Origin: Doris montereyensis
Taxonomy: Eukaryota; Mollusca; Gastropoda; Nudibranchia; Dorididae
Direction: 5' to 3'
Assembly: GCA_037039925.1 (NCBI GenBank)
Contig: JAXRKP010000842.1
Location: 86,001 to 150,000 of the forward strand
DNA length: 64,000 nt
This document shows positions 9,480 to 21,194 of this stretch, piece by piece. The stretch's first letter is position 1. Each line of letters opens with the position of its first letter. The notes beneath the pieces are model-generated. The model did no database searches, was not told the origin of the DNA, and was given only the letters and a program-made list of their open reading frames with translations. The translations under genes and the position numbers were made by a program.

Positions 9480-11530
9480 ATTTCCAGCTACTCTCACTGC
9501 ACATGTTGGTTTATTGTAAAAACTTTTAATGGCTTCTATTAAATTTTGCTCTACATTGTGTTCTTTTAAGGAATGCCATACGCGCCCCTCCTCACAGCGT
9601 CAAATGCCTTTTCTAAGTCAATAAAACACAGGTGCAAGTCAATGTTTCTCTCAAAGAAATTTTCTATTATTTGTCTAATTGTAAATATGTGATCTTATTC
9701 ACTTCTTCCTGATCTAAATCTACTCTGGTGTTCTTCAATCTGATCCTCTATTCTTTTCCTTAGTCTCATTTCCAGAATCCTGGCATTGGCATACATTTTT
9801 CCTGGTACGCTAAGTAGTGATATCCCTCTATAGTTTGAACATTCCATAGTTGATCCTTTCTTGTGTGTTGGTACTACCGTTCCCTTATTCCAATTCCAGT
9901 CGTCTGGCATCTGTTTGGACTTCCATGCTTGTTGACATATTGCATGTAGTAGTTTGTCTGCCTCTATCCCTTGGTTTTTAGTCATTTCTGGATAAATTTG
10001 ATCTGCTCCTGGGGCTTTTCCTAATTTCACTTTTCTTATATAGTTGTTTGAAGTTCTTCCATTGAGATATATACATCTTCAGCTGTCTCATCTGAATTAC
10101 TTGTTACTCTTACTAATTGATCTTTACTGCTTGTTTCATTATTATGTTCTGGAGGGATTATGTAATTGTTGAAAATGCTTTCTTCACGTTTCCATGATTT
10201 CGCTATCTCCTTTCATTATTTCTCCTTTGGTGTTCATTGAACATGCTTTGGTCTTTCTCATGCTCTTTATTACTCCCCAGAACAGCTTTTGATTTCCTTG
10301 ATAGCTTTCTTGAAGTCTTTGTCCAAACTCTTCCCACTCTTCCTGTTTTGCTTTCCTAATTTCCTCTTTGGTGATAGTTCTTTTACTCACGTAATCTATC
10401 CTATCCTCTGGTCTCTTTGTTTGCAAGTATTTCTTCCAGGCATCTTTCTTTTCTTTGATCTTAGTCTTGACATTCTCATTCCACCATGCTGTTCTTTTCC
10501 TATCTCCTTTAATTTGTTTCCTACCACATACCCCTTCAGTACAACTGAGGAGTGTTTCTTTATATATTTGCCTCTTTTCTTCTATTGTGCTTTCCTTCAG
10601 ATCCATCTGTCTTTCACTGATAGATCTTTTTATCCTGGACTGGTATATCTGTTGTACTATTGGTTTATTTAGTTCTTTTATTTTGAGTTTAGTAGCTTTC
10701 TTCTCTTTCCTTTTCTGTTTGTTTTCTTCAGTTAATAATATCATTTTGGCTATCGCTAGGTGATGATCACTAAATATTTCAGCTCCTCTGCTTACTCTAG
10801 CATCCATTGTACTGTAAAAAAAGGGAGTTGCTAACTATTACGTAGTCTATGATTTACTTTTCACACCTGTCTTCATTTAGTCTTGTGTATTTGTGGATAT
10901 CTTTATGAGGAAAATATGTGTTAGCTATTTTCATGTTATTCTTTAGGCAAAAATCTATTAGTCTCTCTCCATTTGGAGAAGTGTTGTCTTTCCTTCTTTA
11001 CCTATTACTCCTCCTGACATTTCTATATTGTTGCGTACTCTAGCGTTTAAATCTCCTAAAACCGTTAATTCCTGTTTGGGTTTGAGACTCTCTGCAGCCC
11101 TTTGTAAATCGTTTTCGAAGATATCTTTTTTCTTCTTTGGTGGCATCTTCGTTTGGTCCATAAGCTATTAATAATTTAATTTCTCTTCCTTTTGGTTTAA
11201 TATTTACCTCTAATAACCGTGGGCTTACAAATTTCCAACTTTCTAGTAGCATTTCTTGCCTTTTTATGCATTAGGAGGCCTTCTCCTGCTCTAGCTCTAT
11301 CTTTGACATCTACTCCTGAGAAGATTAAAGTATGATTTGGTCCTACATTTTCTATTCCTTGTCTTTTTCTTTCTTTCTTTAATAGCCAAAATATCTACTT
11401 TGAATTTTTCCAATTCTTCAGCTAACTCTAACTCCTTTCCATTAATTGCCCTAACATTCCATGTTCCAAAAAATCACAGTCCGTGTTCTTTTCCAGAGTC
11501 GTCTTCGAAAGTTCAAGGCGGGTATATCAT
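9480..11530 (-). pseudogene. LINE ORF2 fragment: endonuclease plus N-terminal half of the reverse transcriptase
   Basis: Read on the minus strand from 11530 down. It begins with an endonuclease/exonuclease/phosphatase start (TWNVRAI...KFKVDIL, about 11380-11470) and endonuclease core pieces (KLLIAYGPNEDA near 11150-11180; ELTVLGDLNARVRN near 11030-11080). A basic linker ORF at 10184-10807 follows, with SDHHLAIAKMIL and RKRTAWWNENVK. The RT is read at 9695-10030 (GKAPGADQIYPEM, SNYRGISLLSVPGKMYA, RSGRSE) and beyond that, with the motif-A region FIDLEKAFDAV near 9600. The match stops near 9480; motif B, the YADD box and everything downstream are missing. Several frame changes and stops. Most like the I/Jockey-type LINEs often annotated as 'craniofacial development protein 2-like'. 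The 5' side is preserved and the 3' half lost. Confidence 0.88.
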
Positions 11531-11584
11531 TATCATTGTTGTATATATTACTTTGAATCAGGTTGTTTTGGATAAGCAGGGGAT

Positions 11585-11910
11585 TAGCCCACTGTGCCCT
11601 AGGTAGATGGTGGGGCTGCCACCTTGAGGACCCCTACCAGGCCTTATTTTTTGTTAGGGTTAATTCCCTTAGCCTTTAGTCATTCAAGACAAGCATGCAA
11701 GGCAGCAGGTTATTTTCTGTCAGGGTTAACTCCCTTAGCCTTTGGTCAGTCAAGACCGGCCTGAAAGGCAGCAGGTTGTTTTCTTTCAGGGTTAACTCCC
11801 TTAGTCTTTGGTCAGCCAAGACCCGCCTGCAAGGCAGCAGGAGATTCGTGGAGGGCGGGATCATCTACTCCCCGTACAGGTGCTTACCTGTCCACTGCCC
11901 GGGCTCTTTT
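11585..11910 (-). mobile_element. LINE 5' leader with internal tandem sub-repeats
   Basis: Lies directly upstream of the ORF fragment on the same strand. On the plus strand it shows three or four units of roughly 65 bp with CAGGGTTAACTCCCTTAG, TTTGGTCAG and GCAAGGCAGCAGG, ending in the phrase TGTCCACTGCCC. Same unit as at 8760-9410 and 63395-63750. Confidence 0.8.
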
Positions 11911-13910
11911 ACCACAATCTTCTTTTCTCAACGACGAACTGCACAATAGGTTACTGGGTGCAAGGTGACATCAAGTACCGATGCAGTACTTAGGTTAGGT
12001 GGACTTTTCATTGCATATCTAATGACCGGAAGTGAAGGAATGAGTAACAATAACAATAAATAGTTTCGTGGACCGCAGTTAAAACAATCTTATTTCCCCC
12101 AATCTATTAAAATACTGATTTGACCCAAGAATGTATTTGCTAAAAACCTAAAGCAGGCTATTTGAAATCTATCTGTGAAATATGGCTTTTGTGGGTGCAG
12201 TAGTTCCTGAGATTAGAGCGGTCAAAGTTTGAGATGTACAGCTTTATATAAAGAGATTATAGAGCTCCATATCAATGGCATTATTAAACGAATTAATCTA
12301 GAGTAAAAATGCCCGACCACTAGCCATGTCGGACCACTTTCCAGAATTTCCCTAATGGGGTATATGCAAAGGCGATAGCGGTCACGTGACGTGCATGGAA
12401 GAAGATGTCGATTTTGTTCTACGTTGATATTATTCTTTCGCTCTGAGTGAGTTCCTTCGATAAATGTTGTTAAGGCATTGTGCTGCTTTTAAATGTTTAA
12501 GTTTAAACTCATCTGACCTGGAGGAGTGTAATAAAACCTGCGATTTTGAAAGTGGGTTGCATGTGTCAAGAGACTGAGACTAGATCTAGATTTCGAGTAC
12601 ACGAAGTACGGTGTTTTATGTTCTCTGCCCCTTGATGAAGGTGCCCTCCAGTATCAAAACGTTAGTGGTAGTGGTAGGTCGATTTGGTGCGTTTTGTTTC
12701 ATTGCAGGTTGAAGGAAACTAGATCTAAATCTCGTAGTTCTGATTTGTAATCATAAAATAACATGACCTATTATCGTATTAGTAGTATTAGATCTAATCT
12801 CTCATTTGGAACTTCCCTAGCTCATCAGAATGTTCACCTAAGGTCATGACCATATTGCCCGCACCATACCCGGGTCAAGGTCTACGGAACTTAAAGGGGT
12901 GGGGGGTGCAGCTCTGCCACAAAGACAAGGCTGTGGTAAGATAGCTTTGTATCCTACTAGTACTACATGTACTACCACCACTACATACTGTGTCACTACA
13001 TGTACTGTGATGGGTAAAAGTGTCCACGTGAACGACACTAACACATTTCCCCTCATTCTTATCTTTGGTGCTAAAAGTACAACTTACAGTTACATGTTAT
13101 AATGGGTAATACATGTACAAATTATATATACAGATACAACAATGGGGCAAGGTCTATTTGGGTGACAGGTCAAGCCTGGTGGACCCATTTCCAACAGATT
13201 CTTCATATTAATTGTACCCCTCATAAAAGGTTTTTTATTGTGTTCTTTCTTCTTCAATGTGAGATGTTGAAACTAAGATGAGCGCATTACTGAATCCATC
13301 CATGGGAACCGCTTTCTTCATCATTTAAAACATCCACTACTTTTCTCTCCTCTCTCTGTCTACCTTTCAATTTCAAATCTGTCACACAATATTCTTTTAT
13401 CGGGGATGCGAGCTGTGGGTGATCAAACAATCAAAGTTAATAATAATAATAACAACAACAACAACAACAACAATAATAATAATAATAATAATAACAAAAC
13501 AACAACAATAATAATAAAAGAATAAGATTAAGACCTTATGATGAGAATAAAAGAATTGCACGAATGTTCCTAGTAGTAATCCTAGCGCACATGAAATGAA
13601 AGTTAGAAGACTTTATAATTGAGGAGAGAAACAAATACACAAGCACATTATGCACTACTGACACCACTGTCTAGATGAACTAGATTTAGATCTAGACTAA
13701 TAGTTATACTAATACTAAGTGATTTAGGCCAGGCCTTGTTTGGCACGATGAACTGAGCGATGTGTGTGTCTTCACCACTTTGAATGACGTAATCAGTTGA
13801 TGTGTCCGTTTTTTCTATTCAATTTTATAGGCACCTCTGTCGTAATTTGCTTGATTGAGCCTTTTCCCCCTGAATCCATATTGCTTTAGGTTTAGTAGAA
13901 GTGTAAAGGC
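11911..13910. other. Non-coding stretch with a triplet microsatellite
   Basis: No supported coding region. (AAT/AAC)n occupies about 13438-13515, and several AGATCTAGAT motifs occur. A perfect palindrome GTCACGTGAC lies at 12381-12390. The rest is unremarkable AT-rich DNA. Confidence 0.45.
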
Positions 13911-14117
13911 TTAAGCTACGAAAGGAGATTCTTGGCATCTGATATGATGACGAGCGACTGGTTGAGTTTTGTCGATTGTCTTGGGAATCTTTAATGTGTA
14001 ACTATTTGAAGTTTTTGTACATGTATGACGATCGTCAAAACAATAAATTTCTCGTCCAGTACCCACGGCGACATCGGCAGTCAAAAAGTGCCATTGCTGT
14101 TCATTCAGTACTGCCAT
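13911..14117 (-). CDS. Unrecognised ORF, possible first exon
   Basis: The 68-residue frame beginning MAVLNEQQWHFLTADVAVG has balanced composition and a fair start context (ATC ATG G) and ends at a stop at 13911-13913. It contains REIYCFDDRH and a basic C-terminal half. The N-terminus faintly recalls the start of small WD-repeat proteins, but no diagnostic motif is present and I make no assignment. The true 3' end could be a splice donor within the frame rather than the stop. It may also be chance. Confidence 0.22.
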   Translation of the reverse strand: MAVLNEQQWHFLTADVAVGTGREIYCFDDRHTCTKTSNSYTLKIPKTIDKTQPVARHHIRCQESPFVA

Positions 14118-15284
14118 GATGGGTGTGGTTAGTGCGTAAAGTGTGTGCATTCACTGTTCAACTGTTCCAATCCAAGTATCGACTAAGCACGGACGAGGTA
14201 GACTTGGACCAATATATAATAGCATTCATAGTCGATGTATAATAAAAGTCGATATTGTTAATGTAACACAAACGTGGTGGATTTCGAAAACCGCGTGGAA
14301 TTAGTCATGATCGATACAGAACATGCCGTCTAAATAGTAGTATTCACCCGATTAAGCTATTGTTTTCTACTATTTGGGCGACTTGACTGTACTGTCACCT
14401 AAATAGACACACTTCCCATACAATAACTCAAATAAATGATTGGTCGCTTACACCTGTGATCTTCAAAGAAACCCGGTATAAAATCCAGCTCCGTTGGCTG
14501 GTGGAAGTGGAAGATAATTAGTTGGTTTTTTTCTCCGTTTGCGGCATGTCTTCATATTCGCGTTGTGTAACAAATAACATTGCAAGCATGTACATGTACA
14601 TTGTGTTATTTACACAGCATCTGTGGAACAAAGGCAACGTGTAGTTTTGTAAGGAACTATTTACAATGACAACGTTTTGGCTGTTTCATTAAAATTAAGA
14701 CCGTCCACCATAAGGAATGACATGAGGGTGAAGTAAGGAGGAAACACCTGTAAAAGGGATTCAAAGACAGTTTGAAGAACAAACTTCTCAAGGGTCCATA
14801 CTGAGAGTAATTAATAACTGAAGCATCATAATCACACATTTTGATCATTTTTAAGGTCCCCCCTCCCCCTCCCACAACAAAGAACATTAGATACACAAAA
14901 AATAAAAACAAAGATGAGTCAAAATAAAGACTTAAAATCTTGGACAGGTAGATGTATTGTAATTGTATGTAGTTTATTTTGTCTCTGCTGTTAAAACATT
15001 CATAAAACACTTTATTGGTATAAGAGATTTATGTATTATAAAACATCAAAGATTTAAATGCAGGTACATAACTGAAAAAAATAATTTGGTTGTGGCGAAA
15101 AGTCCACTGCCTCTATCACCATGACTGAGGCCAGTCCCTTCGAGGTATAAGTTAGCGATGCTTGCAAGAGTGCTAGAGTGGCTCAGTGAAGATGTGACCA
15201 ACCACCGTCCTGTCCTCTCACCTGTGTGCTACTGCTAGATGTGCTAAGTGAGTATTGTCAATATTAATGTTTGAATTTGTGCGC
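14118..15284. other. Spacer, no gene seen
   Basis: AT-rich. A TATA-like GGTATAAAATCC occurs at about 14474 on the plus strand without an attached ORF. A poly-C/T tract at 14855-14875 was the only other landmark. Confidence 0.4.
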
Positions 15285-15289
15285 CGTTT

Positions 15290-15815
15290 TTCGGGATACG
15301 ACTGGAGCTTGTATCTGGCACTGATGAGATTGTAATAACATTTTGTATCAGACTCTATCTGGCACTGATGAGATTGTAATAACATTTTGTATTTCTGGCA
15401 CTGATGAGATTGACATTTTGTATCAGACTCTATCTGGCACTGATGAGATTGTAATAACATTTGTATCAGACTCTGTCTGGACTGATGAATTCTAATCATT
15501 TTGTATCAGACTCATCTGGATGATGAGATTGTAATAACATTTTGTATCAGACTCTATCTGGCACTGATGAGATTGTAATAACATTTTGTATCAGACTCTA
15601 TCTGGCACTGATGAGATTGTAATAATTTTGTATCAGACTCTGTCTGGCACTGATGAGATTGTAATAACATTTTGTATCAGACTCTATCTGGCACTGATGA
15701 GATTGTAATAACATTTTGTATCAGACTCTATCTGGCACTGATGAGATTGTAATAACATTTTGTATCAGACTCTATCTGGCACTGATGAGAGATAACATTA
15801 ATTTTGTATCAGACT
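15290..15815. repeat. Minisatellite, 44-bp unit, about 12 copies
   Basis: Unit TCTGGCACTGATGAGATTG followed by TAATAACATTTTGTATCAGA and CTCTA. One stretch (15470-15530) has an unusual concentration of 1-2 base deletions compared with its neighbours, as expected of a poorly polished read. Confidence 0.92.
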
Positions 15816-16277
15816 CAATCTTAACAAGATCATAACAAACATACATAATAAAAACATATATTTTAGTTGATTAAAAAATGATCGACATCATATAACGTTA
15901 TACTTTTTAAAACAATAACAACGACAACAACAACAACAAAAGTTCTGATTTGCGTAAACTTTTAAGTTTAAGCATTTTACGTCACTGTGATTGCACGAGA
16001 AAATCGTGAGTCGTAACCCAGAGTTTCACTAGTGTCTCCCAATAACAGGCAAGTTCAGTGTTTTCAGTTTTCACACTGAGTTTGAGGAAGTCACCTCGTC
16101 ACTGCCCTATATGTTTAGGTCAAAATCTAATTTAGATTAATAATAATAATAATAAAAAAGATCAACTGGGTCCTTGGCAATGGCGGCCGCAATTTGTTGC
16201 TTTAAAACAACTGCTGTACGATCTTCTTATATTTATAAATTTCATAATGTCGTTGGAAATATTAACATAGCCCCGGG
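15816..16277. other. Spacer downstream of the DCTPP1 stop codon
   Basis: Would contain the DCTPP1 3' UTR on the minus strand. Short (CAA)n at 15915-15940 and (AAT)n at 16138-16155. No other gene seen. Confidence 0.4.
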
Positions 16278-16468
16278 CTACTGGTAATCAGTGTACTTGT
16301 TGGCCCTGCCGTAGGCCTTGTCCACTGGGTACTTCTTGGCATTGGCGGCCATCTTAGACAGGACAGCGGCCGGCAGGTCAATGCGACACCGCACCGCAAG
16401 GTCAAGGAGGTAGATCAGAACATCGCTCATCTCTTGGCCCACGTGCTCTCGCTCCTTTTCACTTAACT
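16278..16468 (-). CDS. DCTPP1: dCTP pyrophosphatase 1 (MazG-like), last exon
   Basis: All-alpha NTP pyrophosphatase that hydrolyses dCTP and modified dCTP to the monophosphate and cleans the nucleotide pool. The exon encodes LSEKEREHVGQEMSDVLIYL, LAVRCRIDLPAAVLSKM, NAKKYPVDKAYG and KYTDYQ-stop. The EEMSDVLIYL helix with its Glu/Asp pair is the metal-binding second half of the MazG fold; LAxRCxIDLPxAVLSKM and the KYP and KYT endings are diagnostic for the DCTPP1 family. The acceptor is GGCAG ending at 16469 on the minus strand. The exon starts in phase 1, completing Glu with the last base of the 35-nt exon at 34062-34096. TAG stop at 16278-16280. No frame damage, so it is probably functional. 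Confidence 0.93.
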
Positions 16469-16808
16469 CTGCCAATATAAAAAACACAGATAAATAAATA
16501 GATAAGATGTTTTATTATCATAAACAATTTTTTTATTTGATTTTATCCACATTCAAAGCTAATGTAATCTTGAGGATTGTTCGTATCAATTTGAATTGGG
16601 AAGGGCTATTTGGGTCGTGTGGTCCAAATAAACCCATTAACTATTTAGGCCATATAACTATAAGGTTGAAAAAATATGGATCTATCACAATCCCTAACTA
16701 ACACAACACCCCCCCCCTACTCTCGATACCTTTATCCTATCCCTAACCATGCTGTCACTTTCAATAGTGTGAAGCTCTTCCCAGAAATTAAAAACTTGCT
16801 TTCACAAA

Positions 16809-17146
16809 AGGGGGACTCGGTAGTCCAGAGGCAAGGTGTCGGCCTCTTAACCAAAAAGGTAGTAGGTTCGAGCCCCGCCGACAGTTGACAAATTTTCTCA
16901 TTTTTTTCGAGTTAAAATTTACACCCCCCCGGTCCAGGTAGGTGGATCGACATCTAGTCCCATCCGAGACGGATGATACAAAGGAGGTCCCGTGTGCAGA
17001 TCACAACACTCTGTGCACGTTAAAGATCTCTTGACTGTTTACAGGGCAGTCCGGGCAATATCAAAGATCCTACCAAAAACCCCGAGATCACCTTGTAGTT
17101 GTGGATGTGAGTAAATCAAATCAAATCAAATCAAATCAAATCAAAG
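16809..17146 (+). mobile_element. tRNA-headed SINE, family 1, full length
   Basis: The head GGGGGACTCGGTAGTCCAGA leads to a B-box GGTTCGAGCCCC. Next come a poly-C tract, CCAGGTAGGTGGATCGACA, GTGTGCAGATCACAACACT and GTTTACAGGGCAGTCCGGGC. The tail is (TCAAA)n at 17106-17145. It is the clearest copy here and serves as the reference for the other family-1 calls. It lies upstream of the DCTPP1 last exon, inside its long intron. Confidence 0.88.
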
Positions 17147-17269
17147 CTTTCGCAAAAATGACCATTGCAAAGTCTATCGTGTCGACGATGATTTCTTTGT
17201 GTGACGTAGCCACTTTGAATGAATTTGAGTTTATCGGAGATTAAGCAGCTCTCTTGTTGGCTGAAAATA

Positions 17270-17606
17270 TCCGCATGGCATAAATAGCGGATGGGGTTTA
17301 ATTTTTAATGTTGCCCACATTATCATGTAGTGTAAACAGCCATGGCATCTTCAACTGGCAATGGCACAAATAGCGGATGGGGTTTAATTTTTAATGTTGC
17401 CCACATTACCATGTAGTGTAAACAGCCATGGTATCTTCAACTGGCAATTGCATAAATAGTGGATGGGGTTTAATTTTAACGTTGCCCACATTACCATGTA
17501 GTGTAAACAGCTAAGGTATCTTCAACTGGCAATGGCATAGTGGAAAGTTTAATTTTTATGCCCACATTACCTTTTTAAACAGCCAGGTATCTTCAACTGG
17601 CAAGAC
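17270..17606. repeat. Tandem repeat, 86-bp unit, 4 copies
   Basis: Each unit has GGATGGGGTTTAATTTTTAA, TTGCCCACATTA, CATGTAGTGTAAACAG and TATCTTCAACTGGCAA. The fourth copy is shortened by several internal deletions. Confidence 0.9.
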
Positions 17607-17670
17607 CAGCTGTCGATGGTTAGGGCCTTTTTAAGCCATCCGGACCAACAGGGATGGCTTTTAACCGCAG

Positions 17671-17830
17671 TGAAAAAAAAGACTTTAGTTCCTTCAAGAC
17701 TCTTACAGTCTATAGAGCCAGAGTTTATCTCGGTTTCTATAGCGTGAAGTGGTCAATAATCACCTCATTGATACGATGCTAGTCTGTCGCAGGTTTTTAC
17801 CCCCTCCCCAGCTGTTGCGAACCGAAGACC
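17671..17830 (-). mobile_element. SINE family 2, tail-side fragment
   Basis: Contains CCTTCAAGACTCTTACAG, TCTATAGAGCCAGAG, TTTCTATAGCGTGAAG and GTCTGTCGCAGGTTTTTACC, as in the copy at 23080. The tRNA head is missing. Confidence 0.7.
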
Positions 17831-17885
17831 TTCTGGCTGTAAACCACCACGCCCTCCATCAAATAGATGAATAGATGAAAATAAA

Positions 17886-18300
17886 GTGAAAGAAGTTTTT
17901 CTTCTTCTTCTTCAGTGTTCAGGCAATTCACCTCAACACAGTCAGAGATATTCATTTTGTTATAACATGACTACTTGTAATAATATTATTATGTATGTAA
18001 ATTGTAATTTATTCATTTTGATTTCATTGAAATGTATAGGCCTACCCGTCCACAATAGGTATAAGTGTGATGGTCTCCAAGTGAATTGAGGGGACGCAGC
18101 AAGATGAAAGAGAAGAGAAGAAAAGTGAAAGGAGAGAAATGAAGCCTACTACTACTACTACTACTACTACTACTAGCACAGCAAAGCCCGCCAACCACCT
18201 GGAGCTAGACAACGATCACAGTCAAGATTTTTTAGCACAATTTGTTTGTTTCGCTGAAATATATCACTGTCTTTTAAATATTTAAAAAAATTGTTTTGTT
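17886..18300. repeat. Dispersed repeat X copy and an (ACT)n tract
   Basis: 18095-18235 has the recurring set of phrases AAGATGAAAGAGAAGAG, GTGAAAGGAG, CGCCAACCACC and AACGATCACAGTC. These are also found at 18625-18790, 20500-20840, 21010-21090 and 61670-61925. (ACT)n lies at about 18148-18175. Confidence 0.5.
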
Positions 18301-18615
18301 GATTTAATTTTACCCACATCCACAACTAAAGTGAGGGTTTTAGTAGGAATTTGTTAATTTTGCCCGGACTGCCCTGTAAAAAGCTACGGGATCTTTAACG
18401 CGCATAGTCCTGTGATCTGCACACGGGGCCTCCTTTTAATCGTCAATCTCCGATAAGACTAGGTGTCGATCGACCTACCTGGGCCAGGAATAAAGGTAAG
18501 CTTTAATAGAGAGAAAAAAATATATGGTGAAAATTGTTCAACCGTGGGCGGAGTTTGAACCCACTACCTTTTGGTTGAGAGGCCGCCACCCTGTATCTGG
18601 ACTACCAAATCTCCG
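18301..18615 (-). mobile_element. tRNA-headed SINE, family 1
   Basis: Minus strand; tail at TTTACCCACATCCACAACTA, body with GCCCGGACTGCCCTGTAA, GATCTGCACACGGGG and GTGTCGATCGACCTACCTGG. The head at 18545-18615 has the complement of a GTGGGTTCAAACTCC B-box. Confidence 0.85.
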
Positions 18616-18624
18616 TTTACCACC

Positions 18625-18790
18625 GTCCACCATACGCGGTGATCTAAGGATGAAATGACAGTGAGCATCAAGATGAAACACAAGTGAAAGAGTGAACGGA
18701 AAGAAGTTGGGCCTACCCACTACCAGTCAGCATTCCTCGCCAACCACTTCCTACATCTAGCAACGATCACACTCACAGTCGATACTTCTA
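18625..18790. repeat. Dispersed repeat X copy
   Basis: Phrases CATCAAGATGAAACACAAG, AGTGAACGGAAAGAAG, CGCCAACCACTTCC and AACGATCACACTC match the neighbour at 18095-18235. Confidence 0.5.
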
Positions 18791-19102
18791 AACTAAAAGT
18801 AAAAGGGATTGCATTAGTGTTTATCCCCCCCCTCCCTCTTCTTTATCTCTATGGTACAATTACAATGTTCGCATCAGTGTCTCATGATAGGAAATAGTTA
18901 GTAGTATGTAGTAGACGCCTCCTAGTGATATGGTTATCTTATACATATATGTAATAAGAGCATCGCCATTTTGTACTGAACTATAAACTAGTTTTAGGTT
19001 GGGACAAATTACAGTTACTACATGATAATACATCACTGACGTACCCTTTATCTAACCTTTGCGCAGTCCCTGAATTGGAACTATGTCATTGTCAGTATGT
19101 CA

Positions 19103-19380
<278 letters not shown>

Positions 19381-19514
19381 GCACTCTGCCCCGTTACCAC
19401 AAAATGGAGGCAGACAGGAAAGCAGTTTTTTAAACATTTTTTTTTTACCAATCTCCTAACCCCCCCCCCCCTCCCCAAACCCACTGTAATCTTTCTTTTG
19501 TTTGTTTAATCAGT

Positions 19515-19960
19515 TCTCATTTTTCTACCTTACGGTGTTTGGATTTGGATATCCGAAATGATCTTTCTCCTGTCTATCCTGTCCTGACATTTCCTGTTTT
19601 CTTCTGTGAAGGTTAAATGTCTTCGCTTCAGTGCCTCTTTTATATCTTCGTGCCACTTTCTTCGAGGTCTACCTTTTGGTCTTTTACCTTGGGTTTTAGC
19701 ATTGTATACTGATCTAGTTATTCTCTTTTCATTTACTCTGGTCACATGCCCAAAACCATCTGAGTTGATTTATTTCTATCTTAGTTTTAATGCCAAACCT
19801 ATTCGGTTTGATCTCTTATTGTTGTGTTTCTGATTTTGTCTCGTTTTTTTTTAGTTTTCCTACTACTTGTCTTAGATATTTCATTTCGGCTGTCCGTACT
19901 CTACTGTATTGCCTACTGTCTAAGGTCCAGGTTTCACTGTTATAGAGAGAGAAGGGCAAT
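19515..19960 (-). pseudogene. LINE ORF2 C-terminal fragment
   Basis: Minus-strand peptide KRITRSVYNAKTQGKRPKGR, PRRKWHEDIKEAL at 19530-19745 is the conserved C-terminal tail of ORF2 in this LINE type. Upstream (to 19960) the sequence matches, in broken frames, the plus-strand fragment at 24340-24620 (AAEMKYLR..., KTKIE...). The RT core is absent. Confidence 0.75.
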
Positions 19961-20084
19961 AAACTGTGGTTTAAGATTTTGGTTTTTTGTTAACAATTCT
20001 TGTTAACCTACAAATATTTTCTAGATTGTTATATAACATTGTCATCGCTGAAATCATGATGTTGTTTTAACAAGGAACTATTGC

Positions 20085-20397
20085 CTCAGATATTTTGGAT
20101 ACTATTGCCTCGGATTTTGTCAGATACTATTGCCTCGGATACTATTGCCTCAGATACTATTGCCTCAGATACTATTGCCTCAGATACTATTTCTCGGATA
20201 CTATTGCCTCAGATACTATTGCCTCGGATACTATTGCCTCAGATACTATTGCCTCAGATACTATTGCCTCAGATACTATTGCCTCAGATACTATTGCCTC
20301 GGATACTATTGCCTCGGATACTATTGCCTCAGATACTATTGCCTCGGATACTATTGCCTCGGATACTATTGCCTCGGATACTATTGCCTCAGCAACT
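20085..20397. repeat. Minisatellite, 15-bp unit, about 20 copies
   Basis: Unit GATACTATTGCCTCA or GATACTATTGCCTCG. As 15 is a multiple of 3 and no frame contains a stop, ORFs (for example SDTIA repeats) are open in several frames; I regard none as genes. Confidence 0.97.
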
Positions 20398-20489
20398 CTG
20401 GTAAAAAGATATACACATCGTGCTTCCACTGTTGCATCTTCGTCTGACTGTTTGCTTGATTCGTTGAAATTACCCCGTCCGCCATCGTG

Positions 20490-21090
20490 ACCTCAAGATT
20501 TGTTTCTTTGAAATTTATCCCGCCCACCGTCTGTGGTGACCATTCTCAAATTACATCAAGAGGAAACACAAAGGTGACCGATAAGTGAAAGATGGCAAGG
20601 GAAGAAGTAGGACTTCCAATAACGTCCTCCTGTTGCCCTCGTGACCGCTGGGCGAATAAAAGATGAAACAGCAAGATGAAAGACACGGTTGTTGTTTCTT
20701 ATTGGAAATTTACCCCATCCACCGTAAACAGGGTTCTGATGAAAAAAGAGAAAACAGTAAGACGAAAGTGGAAGGGTAGGCGAAAGAGTGACAGGAAAGA
20801 AGCAGGCCCACCAGCAACCCCCCCTCCCCTGCCCACCTCTGAATGACCACAACACATCTTTTTTTTCCCCTCCCTTACCTTCCAAATGTCAATAGCATTA
20901 GATTTTAGAACAACAACTGACTAGCTATAGTTGATAATACGCTCAAACATCGCTACACTGCCCCTGTTAATGTTATACCGCCATTATGGCTTACCACTTA
21001 CCGCCAGCTGCTGCTCTTCACCGTTGTGTGGATCAGACAGAGTGACAGGAAATAAGTTAGACCCCACCAACTGCCCACGAGACATGGGGA
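20490..21090. repeat. Three copies of dispersed repeat X
   Basis: Copies near 20500-20640, 20690-20835 and 21010-21090 share TTTATCCCGCCCACCGT or TTTACCCCATCCACCGT, then AAGATGAAAG, GAAGTAGG or GAAGCAGG, and CCAACAACGTCC-like ends. No ORF of note. Confidence 0.5.
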
Positions 21091-21194
21091 AGGTGAAACG
21101 AGACATATAGTACATGTACCTACCACCAGTTGCCCATGCCAACCGAGTACGGTACCCCACGTTAGAGGTTCGAGGTTCGAGACACGTCAAATTA

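Noticed and set aside
15290..15830. CRISPR-like array of 44-bp repeats
   Set aside because: Repeats are contiguous without unique spacers, and the genome is eukaryotic. The same holds for the 40-, 42-, 45- and 60-bp arrays.
16809..16880. tRNA gene
   Set aside because: Only a B-box-like segment and a loose head; it cannot be folded by eye into a cloverleaf and is shared by many dispersed copies, so it is a SINE head. The heads at 23375-23440 and 62340-62400 were rejected likewise.
20081..20490. SDTIA-type repeat protein
   Set aside because: The 15-bp period with no stop in several frames opens ORFs on both strands; no start or flanking coding sequence supports a gene.
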